This document shows positions 1-8,890 of a stretch of 64,000 nt of DNA, piece by piece. Source of the DNA: Brucella grignonensis (GTDB taxonomy: Bacteria > Pseudomonadota > Alphaproteobacteria > Rhizobiales > Rhizobiaceae). The stretch is taken from contig NZ_NNRL01000161.1 in the NCBI RefSeq assembly GCF_002252505.1, positions 62,001-126,000 of the forward strand. The letters are read 5' to 3'. The translations under genes were made by a program, and so were the position numbers. Within the stretch, counting starts at the first letter, position 1. Each line of letters begins with the position of its first letter. Below the pieces are notes generated by a model. That model ran no database searches. It worked only from the letters and a program-made list of their open reading frames with translations, and was not told where the DNA came from.

Positions 1-141
1 CTCGTCAAAGAAGCTTTTTCACGAAAAGACTAACAATTGGTCGCACCTTAGCGACACAATCGCGTGATTGCGGCATTCAAACGATTGAAGTCAGAGATTC
101 CTAAAAACATGTGTAATTTCATCCACTTTTGCGGATGAAGC
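1..141. other. Left-edge intergenic sequence, no gene seen
   Basis: No convincing reading frame, RNA gene or strong hairpin is visible between the window edge and the stop codon of the acetyltransferase gene. It is probably the 3' flank of that minus-strand gene. Confidence 0.5.
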
Positions 142-600
142 CTAGTTGCCGAAGCGAATCACATAGCTCGACCAGTCAGCGGCGGTCGCGATCTGCTCAT
201 AAAGCTTGCGGCCGTCTTCGGGTATGCGCGGCGCATTGAGCACCAGCTTCGACCAGCTGCGCTCCTCTGCCTTGTCGGCAAGCAAATCGATGAGCGCCTT
301 GGCAATGCCTTTACCGCGATGATCGTGATGCACATAGATATGGTCCACCTGCCCTGCACGAAGACCGGATACCGGCTCCGGGAGGTCGTAGAAGATCACA
401 AAGCCAACGAGGTCGCCGTCAACGCGAGCGCCCAGAATCTCGGTGGCACGGTCCTGCAGCAAATGCTCTGCATAAAACTCATCCGGACGACGCGGCGCAC
501 CGCGCTTCAATGCCTGCGCATAGCTTGCAAGCAGCGGCGCGAACTCATGGGCATCGCGCAAATGAAGAAGCGCAATATCGACGGCATGATCTACGGTCAT
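142..600 (-). CDS. GNAT family N-acetyltransferase
   Basis: A 152-residue protein of the usual single-domain GNAT size. The acetyl-CoA binding motif A is visible around residues 85-110 (a beta strand with HIYVHHDHRGKGIA, matching the Q/RxxGxG/A loop), followed by an alpha helix and a C-terminal strand with a conserved Tyr (KLYEQIA). It should transfer an acetyl group from acetyl-CoA to an amine; the substrate cannot be read from the sequence. It stands alone, separated by over 230 bases from the diguanylate cyclase gene in the same orientation, so it is probably its own transcription unit. The family call is firm, the specific function unknown. Confidence 0.85.
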   Translation of the reverse strand: MTVDHAVDIALLHLRDAHEFAPLLASYAQALKRGAPRRPDEFYAEHLLQDRATEILGARVDGDLVGFVIFYDLPEPVSGLRAGQVDHIYVHHDHRGKGIAKALIDLLADKAEERSWSKLVLNAPRIPEDGRKLYEQIATAADWSSYVIRFGN

Positions 601-627
601 GTGTAATCTTTCCCCAGAGCATATTAC

Positions 628-649
628 CGTCAGATGGGATCATCTGACG
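628..649. repeat. Perfect 9-bp inverted repeat with 4-nt loop
   Basis: CGTCAGATG at 628-636 pairs perfectly with CATCTGACG at 641-649. It sits inside a stretch starting AGAGCAT and ending TTAAAGCGCAT (about 616-706), which resembles the ends of the intergenic repeat at 2151-2254, so it may be a diverged member of that family. It is upstream of the acetyltransferase gene and downstream of the GGDEF gene. No T-tract follows on either strand, so a terminator role is unlikely. Confidence 0.5.
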
Positions 650-833
650 TCGTAAAAATGCGACCAAACAAACACACCAGAGCGACTGCCATGTCTTAAA
701 GCGCATGCAGGCCGCCTTGGAAAACGGCTTCCCGAAATCGGGAATGTTTCAATTGTAGCCAGCACCGCCACCAAAGGTAAAGCTGTGTTGGAATAATTTC
801 GTGGTTCTCGTGAAGACAACAGGTCGGCGCAGA

Positions 834-2090
834 TCAGCTCAGCCTGCGGCCATTGTTTAAGCCTCGAAACTCGACCACATTGTCATCGAGCATCATCGGC
901 AGCGCTGTACGGACACAGTTACGGCCATTCTTCTTGGCTTCGTAAAGCGCGCCGTCTGCACGTTTGTAAACATCGGAAAAGAAGTCATCAAACTCCATTT
1001 CTGTGACACCAAAACTCACCGTGAAGCTCACATCACCCGCAACGCCGGGAAGCGTGATATCGGCACAGGCCAACCGCGCCCTCTCTGCAAACCGCCATGC
1101 CGACTGGATCGTATGGCCAGGGAGCAGGACTGCAAATTCCTCGCCGCCCATGCGCGCGGCAATCCCCCCCTTGGAGGCCGCCGAACGGCGCAATTCATCG
1201 GCAAAAGCCGCAATTACCCGATCACCAAGAGCGTGCCCATGGGTGTCATTGATCGACTTGAAATAATCGATATCGCAGACAATGAGCGACAGCGCCTGTC
1301 GCATACGCTTTGATTTATCAATCAAAACTTCCGCCCTGAACTCAAACCCACGCCTATTGAGAAGACTTGAAAGCTGATCGGTTTCCGAGCGAAGCGTCAC
1401 ATCGGAAATCAATTCGCCCATGAGGCTCAGCAAAAGCAGCAAGCCCCCTGCAACCGAAAGCCCGGCACCGATCGATTGCACCAACAACGCATAGTCTGTT
1501 CGAACATAGTCGTCTGGATTAACACCAACCCCGCCCACCAACGAGGCCAGGATTGGCTTGAGCAGAAAATGAATGGCGCCGATCGTGAACAGCCCCGCCA
1601 TCAGCCCATCAAGCACTCCCCAAGACCGCCCAAACGGACGGCTTTGGGCACGTGTGTTTGAACGCCCGCGCATCACAACCCAGACGGCAACCATCAATGT
1701 CAGGAAATAAGGCACCTGATACAGAATTTGGCCAATCATCTCACTGCGCGCAATGTCGTAAATGCCGTAGACCAGCGACAGTGATCCGATCAGAAGTCCC
1801 CCAAGCGGCCACCATGGAACAGGCGACGAATACATACGCGCAAGCCCGATTACCAGACAGGCCAGCGTCATGAAATAAGCGGCAAATGCCAGCATATAGC
1901 CAAGCTTTTGACTTGGGATCGATGGCATCAGCAGTTCTATGAGGAAGTAGAGCATCGCAAAAACGAAGCCCATGGCAAAAACCGGCGCAGCAGCATTGTC
2001 GCGTGCAAAGGCCGCAATGCCAAGAAAGGTGAAAACAAACAGACCTGAAACGGTCATGTTGATCAGGAGTATGAACTCTGCTCCGTCCAT
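834..2090 (-). CDS. Membrane-anchored GGDEF diguanylate cyclase
   Basis: A 418-residue protein that should make cyclic di-GMP from two GTP at the inner membrane. Residues about 5-230 form six or seven hydrophobic segments with no recognisable periplasmic sensor. A GGDEF domain follows (about 240-400) with the metal-binding DIDYFKSIND motif near 272 and the active-site signature as GGEEF near 315, the catalytically competent form. The allosteric RxxD inhibitory site expected just before GGEEF is absent (KGGIAARM precedes it), so product inhibition by that route is not expected. No EAL domain is present. The N-terminal membrane region may sense a signal within the bilayer; this is inference. 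Confidence 0.9.
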   Translation of the reverse strand: MDGAEFILLINMTVSGLFVFTFLGIAAFARDNAAAPVFAMGFVFAMLYFLIELLMPSIPSQKLGYMLAFAAYFMTLACLVIGLARMYSSPVPWWPLGGLLIGSLSLVYGIYDIARSEMIGQILYQVPYFLTLMVAVWVVMRGRSNTRAQSRPFGRSWGVLDGLMAGLFTIGAIHFLLKPILASLVGGVGVNPDDYVRTDYALLVQSIGAGLSVAGGLLLLLSLMGELISDVTLRSETDQLSSLLNRRGFEFRAEVLIDKSKRMRQALSLIVCDIDYFKSINDTHGHALGDRVIAAFADELRRSAASKGGIAARMGGEEFAVLLPGHTIQSAWRFAERARLACADITLPGVAGDVSFTVSFGVTEMEFDDFFSDVYKRADGALYEAKKNGRNCVRTALPMMLDDNVVEFRGLNNGRRLS

Positions 2091-2150
2091 CCGCGCTTTC
2101 CGGCATATGCCTGCGAACCATTCTATAGGCCCGCATCCCCCAAAACCGAC

Positions 2151-2254
2151 TAGAGCGCGTTTCGATCTGATTGGATCAGATCGGCGCTCTAAATATTTGA
2201 TTTAAAGCGCATCTTTGTCCAAAAACCGTTTCACACTTTTCGGAATGCACTCTA
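2151..2254. repeat. Composite intergenic palindromic repeat (Brucellaceae type), copy 1
   Basis: It starts TAGAGCGCG, contains an inner dyad GATCTGAT-TGG-ATCAGATC (2164-2182), then GCGCTCTA, and ends with the second module GCGCATCTTTGTCC...CACTTTTCGGAATGCACTCTA. The second module recurs at 16658-16754, 20252-20299, 22531-22576 and 31354-31402. The same two-module order is present in inverted orientation at 22531-22632. No open frame is present. It is most likely a non-autonomous dispersed element rather than part of either flanking gene. Confidence 0.8.
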
Positions 2255-2385
2255 ACCGACAAGCCTCCTCGCTTCAGCCAAGCTGAAGAAACACTTGTCA
2301 ACCCGAAAGCATTATACATTCAAAGCATAAAAATGCAGCTAATTTAGTAAGTAAAAGTCTCATTTCAGGCGCCGCTCCAAGCACG

Positions 2386-2417
2386 AAAAAGCCGCCGGAT
2401 TACTCCGACGGCTTTTC
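2386..2417 (-). terminator. Rho-independent terminator of leuC
   Basis: On the minus strand AAAAGCCGTCGGA, loop GTAA, TCCGGCGGC is followed by TTTTT. It lies about 30 bases past the leuC stop codon. Confidence 0.85.
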
Positions 2418-2448
2418 CAAACTTGCTTAAACGCTCTCGAAAGAAAGA

Positions 2449-3858
2449 TTAGTTCCAGTCGCGGATGTCCACGAAATGACCGGCGATAGCAGCGGCCGCG
2501 GCCATGGCAGGTGACACCAGATGCGTGCGGCCCTTGAAGCCCTGACGGCCTTCGAAGTTGCGGTTCGAGGTCGAAGCGCAACGTTCACCCGGCTTAAGCC
2601 GATCATCATTCATCGCGAGGCACATCGAGCAGCCCGGCTCACGCCAGTCGAAACCGGCCTCGATGAAGACCTTATCCAGACCTTCCGCTTCTGCCTGTTC
2701 TTTCACAAGACCCGAACCCGGAACGATCATGGCGCTCACGCCAGCGGCAACTTTCTTGCCTTTTGCCATGCGTGCAGCATCGCGCAAGTCTTCAATACGG
2801 CCATTGGTGCAGGAACCGATAAAGACGCGATCAATCGTGATGTCCGTCATCTTGGTGCCTGGCTTCAAGCCCATATAGTCGAGCGCACGCCACTTCGATG
2901 CCCGCTTGGTTTCGTCCTTGATCTCGTCAGGGTTCGGAACGATGTCGGTAACAAACACCACATCTTCCGGTGACGAACCCCAGGAAACGACCGGCGAAAT
3001 CTTGGCGGCATCCAGCTCGACGATCTTGTCGAAATGTGCACCTTCATCCGAATGCAGTGTCTTCCAGTAGCCAATTGCCTGCTCGAGGGTTTCACCCTTT
3101 GGTGCACGTGGCTTGCCTGTGATGTAAGCGAAGGTCGTCTCATCAGGCGCGATCAGGCCAGCGCGCGCGCCGCCTTCAATCGACATGTTGCAGACCGTCA
3201 TGCGGCCTTCCATCGACAGCGAGCGAATGGCGCTGCCCGCATATTCGATCACATAGCCTGTGCCGCCAGCCGTGCCGATCTCGCCAATGATTGCGAGCGT
3301 GATGTCCTTGGCGGTGACGCCCGGAGCCAGTTCGCCATCAACACGCACCAGCATGTTCTTGGCCTTCTTCTGGATCAGTGTCTGCGTTGCCAGAACGTGT
3401 TCGACTTCCGATGTGCCGATGCCATGCGCCAGGGAACCGAAGGCGCCGTGAGTCGAAGTATGACTGTCGCCACAGACAATCGTCATTCCCGGCAGCGTAA
3501 AGCCCTGCTCAGGGCCAACGATATGGACAACGCCCTGACGTCTGTCACGCTCGGAATAATATTCAACGCCGAAATCAGCAGCATTCTTGGCCAGAGCTTC
3601 GACCTGAATACGGCTTTCCTCGTTCTTGATGCCGTTGATACGGTCCGGCGAGGTCGGAACATTGTGATCCACAACAGCCAGCGTCTTTTCCGGATGACGC
3701 ACTTTGCGGCCCGTCATGCGCAGACCTTCAAAAGCCTGCGGGCTTGTCACTTCGTGCACAAGATGGCGATCAATATAAAGGAGGCAGGTACCATCATCCT
3801 GCTGATCCACTACATGGTCGTCCCAGATCTTGTCATAAAGTGTACGCGGCGCGCTCAT
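2449..3858 (-). CDS. leuC: 3-isopropylmalate dehydratase large subunit
   Basis: A 469-residue protein, full length for LeuC. With LeuD it isomerises 2-isopropylmalate to 3-isopropylmalate in cytosolic leucine biosynthesis. The aconitase-type 4Fe-4S ligands are visible: Cys in IGSCTNGR (about residue 350) and two Cys in GCSMCLAMN (about 410). The N-terminus has the [11 protein letters not shown] start typical of LeuC, and the [14 protein letters not shown] motif lies near residue 130. leuD is not adjacent here, which is usual in Rhizobiales. A consensus-like promoter precedes it and a strong terminator follows, so it appears monocistronic. I saw no leader peptide rich in Leu codons. Confidence 0.97.
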   Translation of the reverse strand: MSAPRTLYDKIWDDHVVDQQDDGTCLLYIDRHLVHEVTSPQAFEGLRMTGRKVRHPEKTLAVVDHNVPTSPDRINGIKNEESRIQVEALAKNAADFGVEYYSERDRRQGVVHIVGPEQGFTLPGMTIVCGDSHTSTHGAFGSLAHGIGTSEVEHVLATQTLIQKKAKNMLVRVDGELAPGVTAKDITLAIIGEIGTAGGTGYVIEYAGSAIRSLSMEGRMTVCNMSIEGGARAGLIAPDETTFAYITGKPRAPKGETLEQAIGYWKTLHSDEGAHFDKIVELDAAKISPVVSWGSSPEDVVFVTDIVPNPDEIKDETKRASKWRALDYMGLKPGTKMTDITIDRVFIGSCTNGRIEDLRDAARMAKGKKVAAGVSAMIVPGSGLVKEQAEAEGLDKVFIEAGFDWREPGCSMCLAMNDDRLKPGERCASTSNRNFEGRQGFKGRTHLVSPAMAAAAAIAGHFVDIRDWN

Positions 3859-3896
3859 TGCGAGAGTTCCTTTGAATAGTTCTTAATTTGAGCTGT

Positions 3897-3925
3897 CATA
3901 TGCACCTGCCTTGGCGTTTCGTCAA
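3897..3925 (-). promoter_or_regulatory. Predicted sigma-70-type promoter of leuC
   Basis: On the minus strand TTGACG (3920-3925), a 17-base spacer, then CATATG (3897-3902), about 40 bases upstream of the leuC ATG. The spacing and -35 are good, the -10 moderate. Confidence 0.45.
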
Positions 3926-4020
3926 GAAACACAAACCGTAACAGGGTGTCGCAGTAACAATCTTGCGTAATTAAGGCAGATTTATGCAATATGTTACGCA
4001 GCCTTTTGGCTTTTGCAAAT

Positions 4021-4049
4021 AAAAAAGGCGGCCCGAGGACCGCCTTTTT
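4021..4049 (-). terminator. Rho-independent terminator of rplS
   Basis: On the minus strand a GC-rich stem (GGCGGTCC / GGGCCGCC, one G-T pair) is followed by TTTTTT, about 20 bases after the rplS stop codon. The plus strand is also flanked by T residues, so it could work in both directions. Confidence 0.8.
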
Positions 4050-4070
4050 CAGATTCTTGCGAAAACTGGC

Positions 4071-4508
4071 TTATTCAGCAGCAGTCTTTGCAGCTTCTGC
4101 CTTAGCAGCAGCGGCCTTGTCGGCTTCGCGTTCTGCCTTGGTGCGGTTGTCTTTCTTCTCAGCAATACGTGCAGCCTTACCGGTAAGGCCACGAAGGTAG
4201 TAAAGCTTCGCGCGACGGACTTTACCGCTGCGAACGAGCTCAACGCCTTCTACGATTGGCGAATAAACAGGGAATACGCGCTCTACACCTTCGCCATAAG
4301 AAATCTTGCGAACGGTGAAGTTTTCGTTGATGCCAGCGCCCGAACGCGCAATGCAAACACCTTCATAGGCCTGCACGCGGGTACGTGTACCTTCGGTAAC
4401 GCGAACCTGAACGCGAACCGTGTCACCTGGCTGGAAATCTGGAAGCTTGCGCTTTTCTTCAATCTTTGCTGCCTGTTCGGCTTCAAGCTGACGAATGATA
4501 TCGGTCAT
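4071..4508 (-). CDS. rplS: 50S ribosomal protein L19
   Basis: A 145-residue protein matching L19, which lies at the 30S-50S interface of the ribosome. The core (about 1-110) carries the family features [21 protein letters not shown] and the basic [11 protein letters not shown] segment. Beyond it is a C-terminal tail of about 35 residues rich in Ala, Lys and Glu, longer than the roughly 115-residue enterobacterial L19 and commonly seen in Rhizobiales. It lies downstream of rimM-trmD as in most bacteria, but DUF4260 and about 235 bases intervene, so it probably has its own promoter. Confidence 0.97.
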   Translation of the reverse strand: MTDIIRQLEAEQAAKIEEKRKLPDFQPGDTVRVQVRVTEGTRTRVQAYEGVCIARSGAGINENFTVRKISYGEGVERVFPVYSPIVEGVELVRSGKVRRAKLYYLRGLTGKAARIAEKKDNRTKAEREADKAAAAKAEAAKTAAE

Positions 4509-4693
4509 CGTCTTATTCCTTCTGAATTCTTCTCAAACAGTCAGAGCGCTCTGCACTTGCCACCAAGCAACCTTGGCCTTGTGGCTATGCCCAAAGAATC
4601 AGGCAGGAGCGGTACACCATTTATTGGTTTACGGACGTCTCGGACTGTCCCCGAACCGGATATTACGATGTCGGGTTTCCTTGAACTGGCGCG

Positions 4694-4722
4694 GCAATAC
4701 ACCATTGCTGCAAATGAATCAA
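4694..4722 (-). promoter_or_regulatory. Possible promoter for rplS
   Basis: On the minus strand TTGATT (4717-4722), a 17-base spacer and TATTGC (4694-4699) lie about 190 bases upstream of rplS, just after the DUF4260 stop. The long leader this implies has no feature I recognise. Weak call, made because rplS is separated from the rest of its usual operon. Confidence 0.25.
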
Positions 4723-4743
4723 TATCGGGGAGCGAAATAACGA

Positions 4744-5094
4744 TCAGCTGCCAATGCGTCCCAGATGGGTATCATTAAAGCCGGTCCCGTATTTGAGGCC
4801 GAGGCCAAGCGCACGATCAACGCCGATATGCACCGCCCAGATTAGCGCAATCGCAAAGCAGAGCGGCCAGTTCATCGCCCAACCCAGCACAGACAGCAAT
4901 ACAACCCCGATCCAGCTATGCGCAATATTATAGACGACCGCACCTGTACGCGGTCCTTTCATATAAGCGAAGAAAGACAGATCGGGCACAAGAATGAGAA
5001 CTGCAAAAAGCCACCAGCTCACGCCGCTTATCCAATATGCACCAAGCGCCAACAGCGCCAGGGAAAGACTTTCGAGCCGCTGGATCAGGTTCAT
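4744..5094 (-). CDS. DUF4260 family small membrane protein
   Basis: A 116-residue protein with about four hydrophobic segments and conserved motifs of the DUF4260 family: [23 protein letters not shown] in two parts around residues 40-60, and a C-terminal [15 protein letters not shown]. The family has no established function known to me. Its ATG overlaps the trmD stop by 4 bases, so it is translationally coupled to trmD. It interrupts the usual trmD-rplS adjacency. Confidence 0.85.
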   Translation of the reverse strand: MNLIQRLESLSLALLALGAYWISGVSWWLFAVLILVPDLSFFAYMKGPRTGAVVYNIAHSWIGVVLLSVLGWAMNWPLCFAIALIWAVHIGVDRALGLGLKYGTGFNDTHLGRIGS

Positions 5095-5819
5095 TTGCGT
5101 TTAACCTCTCGATAGGCTTCCCAAAGATCAGGACGCCGTTCCTTTGTGATACGCTCTGCCTCTTTATGCCGCCATTTATCAATCGCGCCATGATTACCCG
5201 ATGTCAGGATTTCAGGAATGGAACGCCCTTCCCAAACCTGCGGACGCGTGTAATGCGGATGTTCCAGAAGCCCGGTCTCGAAGCTTTCTGTTTCACCCGA
5301 TTCCCGATTGCCCATGACCCCTGGAAGCAGCCTTACAATAGCATCGAGCAACACGATCGCCGCCGTCTCGCCACCCGACAGGATATAGTCACCAATCGAA
5401 ATTTCTTCGAGCTCACGCCCCTCGATCACCCGTTCGTCGACGCCCTCGAAGCGACCGCAAAGAATGATGGCACCTGGACCTTCCGCCAGTTCGCGGACGC
5501 GTTTTTGCGTCAGCGGCGCACCACGCGGGCTCATCAGCAACATGGGACGGTCGTCGCCAACCGAATCGAGCGCCCGCGCCACCACATCCGGCTTCATCAC
5601 CATGCCTGCGCCACCACCCGAAGGCGTGTCGTCAACCATGCGGTGCTTGCCTTCTGCAAAGTCACGGATCTGCACTGTATCAAGCGACCATGTGCCTTCG
5701 GCAAGCGCCTTGCCAGCCAGAGAAATACCCAAAGGTCCGGGAAACATTTCGGGATAAAGGGTCAGCACGGAAGCATGAAATGTCTGCTCGGCATTATCCG
5801 TATCAGGCAGGTCGATCAT
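5091..5819 (-). CDS. trmD: tRNA (guanine-N1)-methyltransferase
   Basis: A 242-residue SPOUT-class enzyme that uses S-adenosylmethionine to methylate G37 of tRNAs with G36, preventing +1 frameshifting. Diagnostic motifs are [13 protein letters not shown] at the N-terminus, [13 protein letters not shown], the trefoil-knot segments [14 protein letters not shown] and [11 protein letters not shown], and the catalytic Asp of that region. Length is normal. Its start overlaps the rimM stop by 4 bases and its stop overlaps DUF4260 by 4 bases, so the three form one operon. Confidence 0.97.
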   Translation of the reverse strand: MIDLPDTDNAEQTFHASVLTLYPEMFPGPLGISLAGKALAEGTWSLDTVQIRDFAEGKHRMVDDTPSGGGAGMVMKPDVVARALDSVGDDRPMLLMSPRGAPLTQKRVRELAEGPGAIILCGRFEGVDERVIEGRELEEISIGDYILSGGETAAIVLLDAIVRLLPGVMGNRESGETESFETGLLEHPHYTRPQVWEGRSIPEILTSGNHGAIDKWRHKEAERITKERRPDLWEAYREVKRK

Positions 5820-6403
5820 GACTTCTTCGGCCGCTTCTTTTCGTTTTGGGACTCTTCCTCGTCGCGAAGCGGATTATCGGTTTCGTCTGCGATCAATCCC
5901 GCCGCATACGGATCGACACGAATGATGCCTTGCTCAAAATCGATCTCCGGCACCGCTGCTTCGGTAAAGGGGATCAGCATCGGGCGCTTGCCCTTGAGGC
6001 TAAGTTCGATCAGATCGCCACCGCCAAAATCGAAAAGGGCGCTGATAACACCATAAGACTTACCGTCTGCATCCAGCGCTTCAAGGCCAATCAGATCGGT
6101 CTGAAAAAACTCGTCCTCGTCAAGCTCGTCATCCGGCAATTGCGAACGATCAATGAAAAGCTCCGTCCCGTTCAGCGCTTCGGCTGCGTTGCGGTCGTTG
6201 ATGCCCTTGAAGCGCACCACAACTACAGTCTTCGCCGAACGCGCCTCAAGCACCTCATAGGCTTTGCCTTGTGCATCATAGAGCTGGCCATAATCAGCAA
6301 TGGCCAGAGGATCGTCAGTATATGTCTTGACCCGGACTTCGCCGCGTATGCCATGGGCGGCTCCGATAACGGCAAGCTGGATCGGGTTCTCTGGGCGCGA
6401 CAT
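5816..6403 (-). CDS. rimM: 16S rRNA processing protein RimM
   Basis: RimM binds ribosomal protein S19 and assists maturation of the 30S head. The N-terminal RimM domain shows [20 protein letters not shown], and a C-terminal PRC-barrel begins near residue 95 ([13 protein letters not shown]) and ends with [14 protein letters not shown]. The charged tail ([15 protein letters not shown]) is variable in the family. I take the ATG at 6403 (MSRPENPIQ) because the upstream ATG at 6415 adds only MEIF and the family usually starts just before the [11 protein letters not shown] strand; 6415 remains possible. First gene of the rimM-trmD-DUF4260 unit, divergent from xerC. Confidence 0.95.
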   Translation of the reverse strand: MSRPENPIQLAVIGAAHGIRGEVRVKTYTDDPLAIADYGQLYDAQGKAYEVLEARSAKTVVVVRFKGINDRNAAEALNGTELFIDRSQLPDDELDEDEFFQTDLIGLEALDADGKSYGVISALFDFGGGDLIELSLKGKRPMLIPFTEAAVPEIDFEQGIIRVDPYAAGLIADETDNPLRDEEESQNEKKRPKKS

Positions 6404-6551
6404 GAAAATTTCCATAATTTAAGGGCTGTTTTATACCGCTTACTCAATTTCCCGGAGAAACGCCAAGAAAAACGAAAAGTTGGGCATTTACTGCCCGGCA
6501 ACCTATCGCTGGCAGACTATAATCAACGCAATGCGAGAGCGAATCCCGAAG

Positions 6552-7499
6552 ATGACGACACAGAGCGAAATCCTGATCCCTGCCCGCGCCGATCTTGCGG
6601 CCGCGCGCGAGGAATGGCTGAAAACGCTTAAAGATATGCGTCGTCTTTCGGATAACACGCTCGAAGCCTATGAGCGCGACACGCGCCAGTTTCTGCATTT
6701 CCTCACCCATCATCTGGGTGAGCCACCCTCGATCAAGGATGTCGGCAATCTGCGTGTCGCTGATCTGCGTTCATTCCTTGCCAATCGGCGCAATGAGGGC
6801 GTTGGGGCTCGCACGCTGGGCCGTGGTCTTGCCGGTGTAAGATCGCTGCTGCGGCATCTGGAAAAGCGTGGTCTGGTCAATGCAGCCGGTGCAAGTGCCA
6901 TACGCGCGCCCCGCCAACCAAAATCTCTGCCAAAACCACTAACCGCCGAAGACGCCAGGCGCGTGGTTGCAGCCGATGGGCAAATGGCGGAAGAACCATG
7001 GATTGCCGCGCGCAACGCAGCCGTCCTGACCTTGCTCTACGGTTGCGGCCTGCGCATTTCGGAAGCGCTTGGTCTTGCCGGTGATGCGCTCAATGACGCG
7101 TCCGCCCTCTCGATCTCGATCACCGGTAAGGGCGGCAAGGCGCGCATGGTGCCACTGCTTCCAGCAGTGCACCGTGCCGTTGCACAATATCGTTCGCTTT
7201 GTCCGTTTGACCTTTCTGCCGACAAACCGCTGTTCCGCGGTGCAAAAGGTGGCATTCTTCACCCAGCAATCATCCAGCGAGAAATGCAGAAGCTCCGCGC
7301 GGGTCTTGGTCTGCCCGATACCGCAACTCCACATGCGCTGCGCCACTCCTTTGCGACACATCTTTTGGGTCGCGGCGGCGATCTCAGGACCATTCAGGAA
7401 TTGCTCGGTCATGCGAGCCTGTCGACAACGCAGGTCTATACCGGCGTCGATACGGCACGGCTTCTCGATGTTTATGACAAGGCGCATCCGCGCGCCTGA
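6552..7499 (+). CDS. xerC: Tyrosine recombinase XerC
   Basis: A 315-residue site-specific recombinase that acts with XerD at dif to resolve chromosome dimers. The N-terminal SAM-like core-binding domain (about 18-105) and the catalytic domain (about 125-305) carry the expected residues: Arg in GCGLRISEALGL, Lys in the GKGGKARMVP turn, His/Arg in HALRHSFATHLL, His in LLGHASLSTTQ and the nucleophile Tyr in VYTGV. The frame is open upstream to 6480, but ATG 6552 (MTTQSEIL) gives the family-sized protein. A second recombinase at 43270 next to accA is taken as XerD, leaving this one as XerC. Confidence 0.9.
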   Translation: MTTQSEILIPARADLAAAREEWLKTLKDMRRLSDNTLEAYERDTRQFLHFLTHHLGEPPSIKDVGNLRVADLRSFLANRRNEGVGARTLGRGLAGVRSLLRHLEKRGLVNAAGASAIRAPRQPKSLPKPLTAEDARRVVAADGQMAEEPWIAARNAAVLTLLYGCGLRISEALGLAGDALNDASALSISITGKGGKARMVPLLPAVHRAVAQYRSLCPFDLSADKPLFRGAKGGILHPAIIQREMQKLRAGLGLPDTATPHALRHSFATHLLGRGGDLRTIQELLGHASLSTTQVYTGVDTARLLDVYDKAHPRA

Positions 7500-7542
7500 A
7501 AATTGCCATTCCATATCGCGCCCGACCACCTATATTCTCTTT

Positions 7543-8550
7543 ATGAAAAAGCTGTTCCTGCTGTTTGCCTGTGCCCTCTTCGCAAGCTCGATCCATGTTC
7601 GTGCCGAGGAAACTTCCGCGACCTGCACCACACGCGGGGTCAATCTGCTTGACGGATTGGACAAGAAAGATCCCAAACTCTGGGAGAAGCTGCGGGAAGA
7701 CACAGAGAATATTCCCAACCACAAAGGCATTATCTGGAAGATAGAGAAAGATGGACTGCCCCCCTCCTATCTCTTTGGCACCATTCATCTCAGCGACCCG
7801 CGTGTGATGACATTGCCAGACGCTGCCGCAAAGGCCTATGCGTCCGCTGAAACCATTGTGATTGAAGCCACCGACGTTCTTGACCAGAAAGCGCTTCTGC
7901 GGCTCAAGCTCGAACAGCCCGAGCTCATGCTTTTTACCGATGGCTCGACGTTGCAATCGCATATGCCACCCGACCGCGTGGTCGAAATCACCAGGAAGCT
8001 CGAGGCGCGCGGCATTGTTCTTGGCGCTGTCGCCAAAATGAAGCCCTGGATCGTCAGCAGCCTGCTGGCACTTCCCAAATGCGAACGGGAGCGAAAGCTG
8101 CGCGGCGAAGCTTTTCTCGATGGTCAGCTCGCGGGTGATGCCGAGGAAGAAGGACGCCCCGTTGAAGGGCTGGAGACAGCAGCCGAACAACTGGGTGCCA
8201 TGAACAGACTTCCGCTTGATTTTCATATGCGCAATCTGATCGCGACTGCCGACTTTGGTGACGCAATCGAAGACACCACAGAGACAATGATCGCTCTTTA
8301 TCTTCAGGGCGAAACCGGAATGATCATGCCGGCTCTGCGCAAAATCGCTCCCGGTGATCTGACCGATGAGGATTACGATCTTTTCCAGAAAGTCATGCTC
8401 ACCGACCGCAACCACATCATGGCGGAACGCGCAGCCCCGCTGCTTGAGAAAGGCGGATTGTTCATTGCTGTTGGTGCGCTGCATCTGCCCGGCAAAGAAG
8501 GCCTGATCGAATTGTTGCGCGATAAGGGCTATCGCGTCACAGCGATGTAA
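7543..8550 (+). CDS. TraB/GumN family secreted protein
   Basis: A 335-residue protein with an N-terminal signal peptide (MKKLFLLFACALFASS, cleavage likely after VRAEE). The TraB/GumN/PrgY family signature is visible as SYLFGTIHLSDPRV near residue 75 and a C-terminal FIAVGALHLPGKEGLIELLRDKGY (two GxxH motifs that would coordinate a metal). Related proteins are proposed metalloproteases; TraB-like TIKI proteins cleave Wnt in animals. Here it should act in the periplasm on an unknown target. The start was set at ATG 7543 because the signal peptide begins there; the frame is open further upstream inside xerC. Confidence 0.85.
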   Translation: MKKLFLLFACALFASSIHVRAEETSATCTTRGVNLLDGLDKKDPKLWEKLREDTENIPNHKGIIWKIEKDGLPPSYLFGTIHLSDPRVMTLPDAAAKAYASAETIVIEATDVLDQKALLRLKLEQPELMLFTDGSTLQSHMPPDRVVEITRKLEARGIVLGAVAKMKPWIVSSLLALPKCERERKLRGEAFLDGQLAGDAEEEGRPVEGLETAAEQLGAMNRLPLDFHMRNLIATADFGDAIEDTTETMIALYLQGETGMIMPALRKIAPGDLTDEDYDLFQKVMLTDRNHIMAERAAPLLEKGGLFIAVGALHLPGKEGLIELLRDKGYRVTAM

Positions 8551-8616
8551 ACCGGAACAATCGCTGCTTGCTTGTGTTAAACTTTCCAGTGGTTACAACC
8601 AACGGGAGGAGAGCAA

Positions 8617-8838
8617 ATGGTTGACCCACTCGATCCACGCAACAATCCGGCTCGCAGGCCGTCACAACCCAGAGGAAGTAGCGGCATTTTGCTCGCAGTT
8701 ATCCTGATCGCTGCAATTCTGATCCTTGGTTATTTCTTTTATCTCAGCGGCAGTAGCACTGACACGACAGCACCGCCACCGCCCGCAGCACAGGGCGAAA
8801 CAACAATACCACCCGTGACTCCGCCAGCACAGAACTGA
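8617..8838 (+). CDS. Small membrane protein with proline-rich tail
   Basis: A 73-residue protein with a basic N-terminus (NNPARRPSQPRGS), a single transmembrane helix (about 24-45, ILLAVILIAAILILGYFF) and a Pro/Thr/Ala-rich periplasmic tail. A good GGGAGGAG-like ribosome site precedes the ATG (aacgggaggagagcaa). It matches no family I know. It lies 66 bases after the TraB-like gene and is followed directly by a terminator, so the two may share a transcript. The layout resembles the unrelated small protein at 43022. Confidence 0.7.
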   Translation: MVDPLDPRNNPARRPSQPRGSSGILLAVILIAAILILGYFFYLSGSSTDTTAPPPPAAQGETTIPPVTPPAQN

Positions 8839-8868
8839 CAAAAAAGGCCCGCTTTCGCGGGCCTTTCT
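8839..8868. terminator. Bidirectional rho-independent terminator
   Basis: AAAGGCCCGC (8843-8852), loop TTTC, GCGGGCCTTT (8857-8866). The minus strand continues into TTTTT, ending lpdA. On the plus strand it ends the TraB-like/small membrane protein unit. Confidence 0.85.
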
Positions 8869-8890
8869 ACTTGCCGAATTTAATCAGCAA

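Larger units (their letters stand above)
2091..2448. other. Intergenic region: repeat element plus leuC terminator
   Basis: This 358-base gap contains the 5' flank of the GGDEF gene, a composite palindromic repeat (2151-2254), about 130 bases without visible features, and the leuC terminator (2386-2417). No coding frame is convincing. Confidence 0.7.

Noticed and set aside
3859-4020. Leucine-codon attenuator leader upstream of leuC
   Set aside because: No short peptide with a run of Leu codons followed by alternative hairpins is visible.
4495-4740. 81-residue plus-strand frame in the rplS leader
   Set aside because: No ribosome site or recognisable sequence, and it overlaps the start of rplS; more likely untranslated leader.
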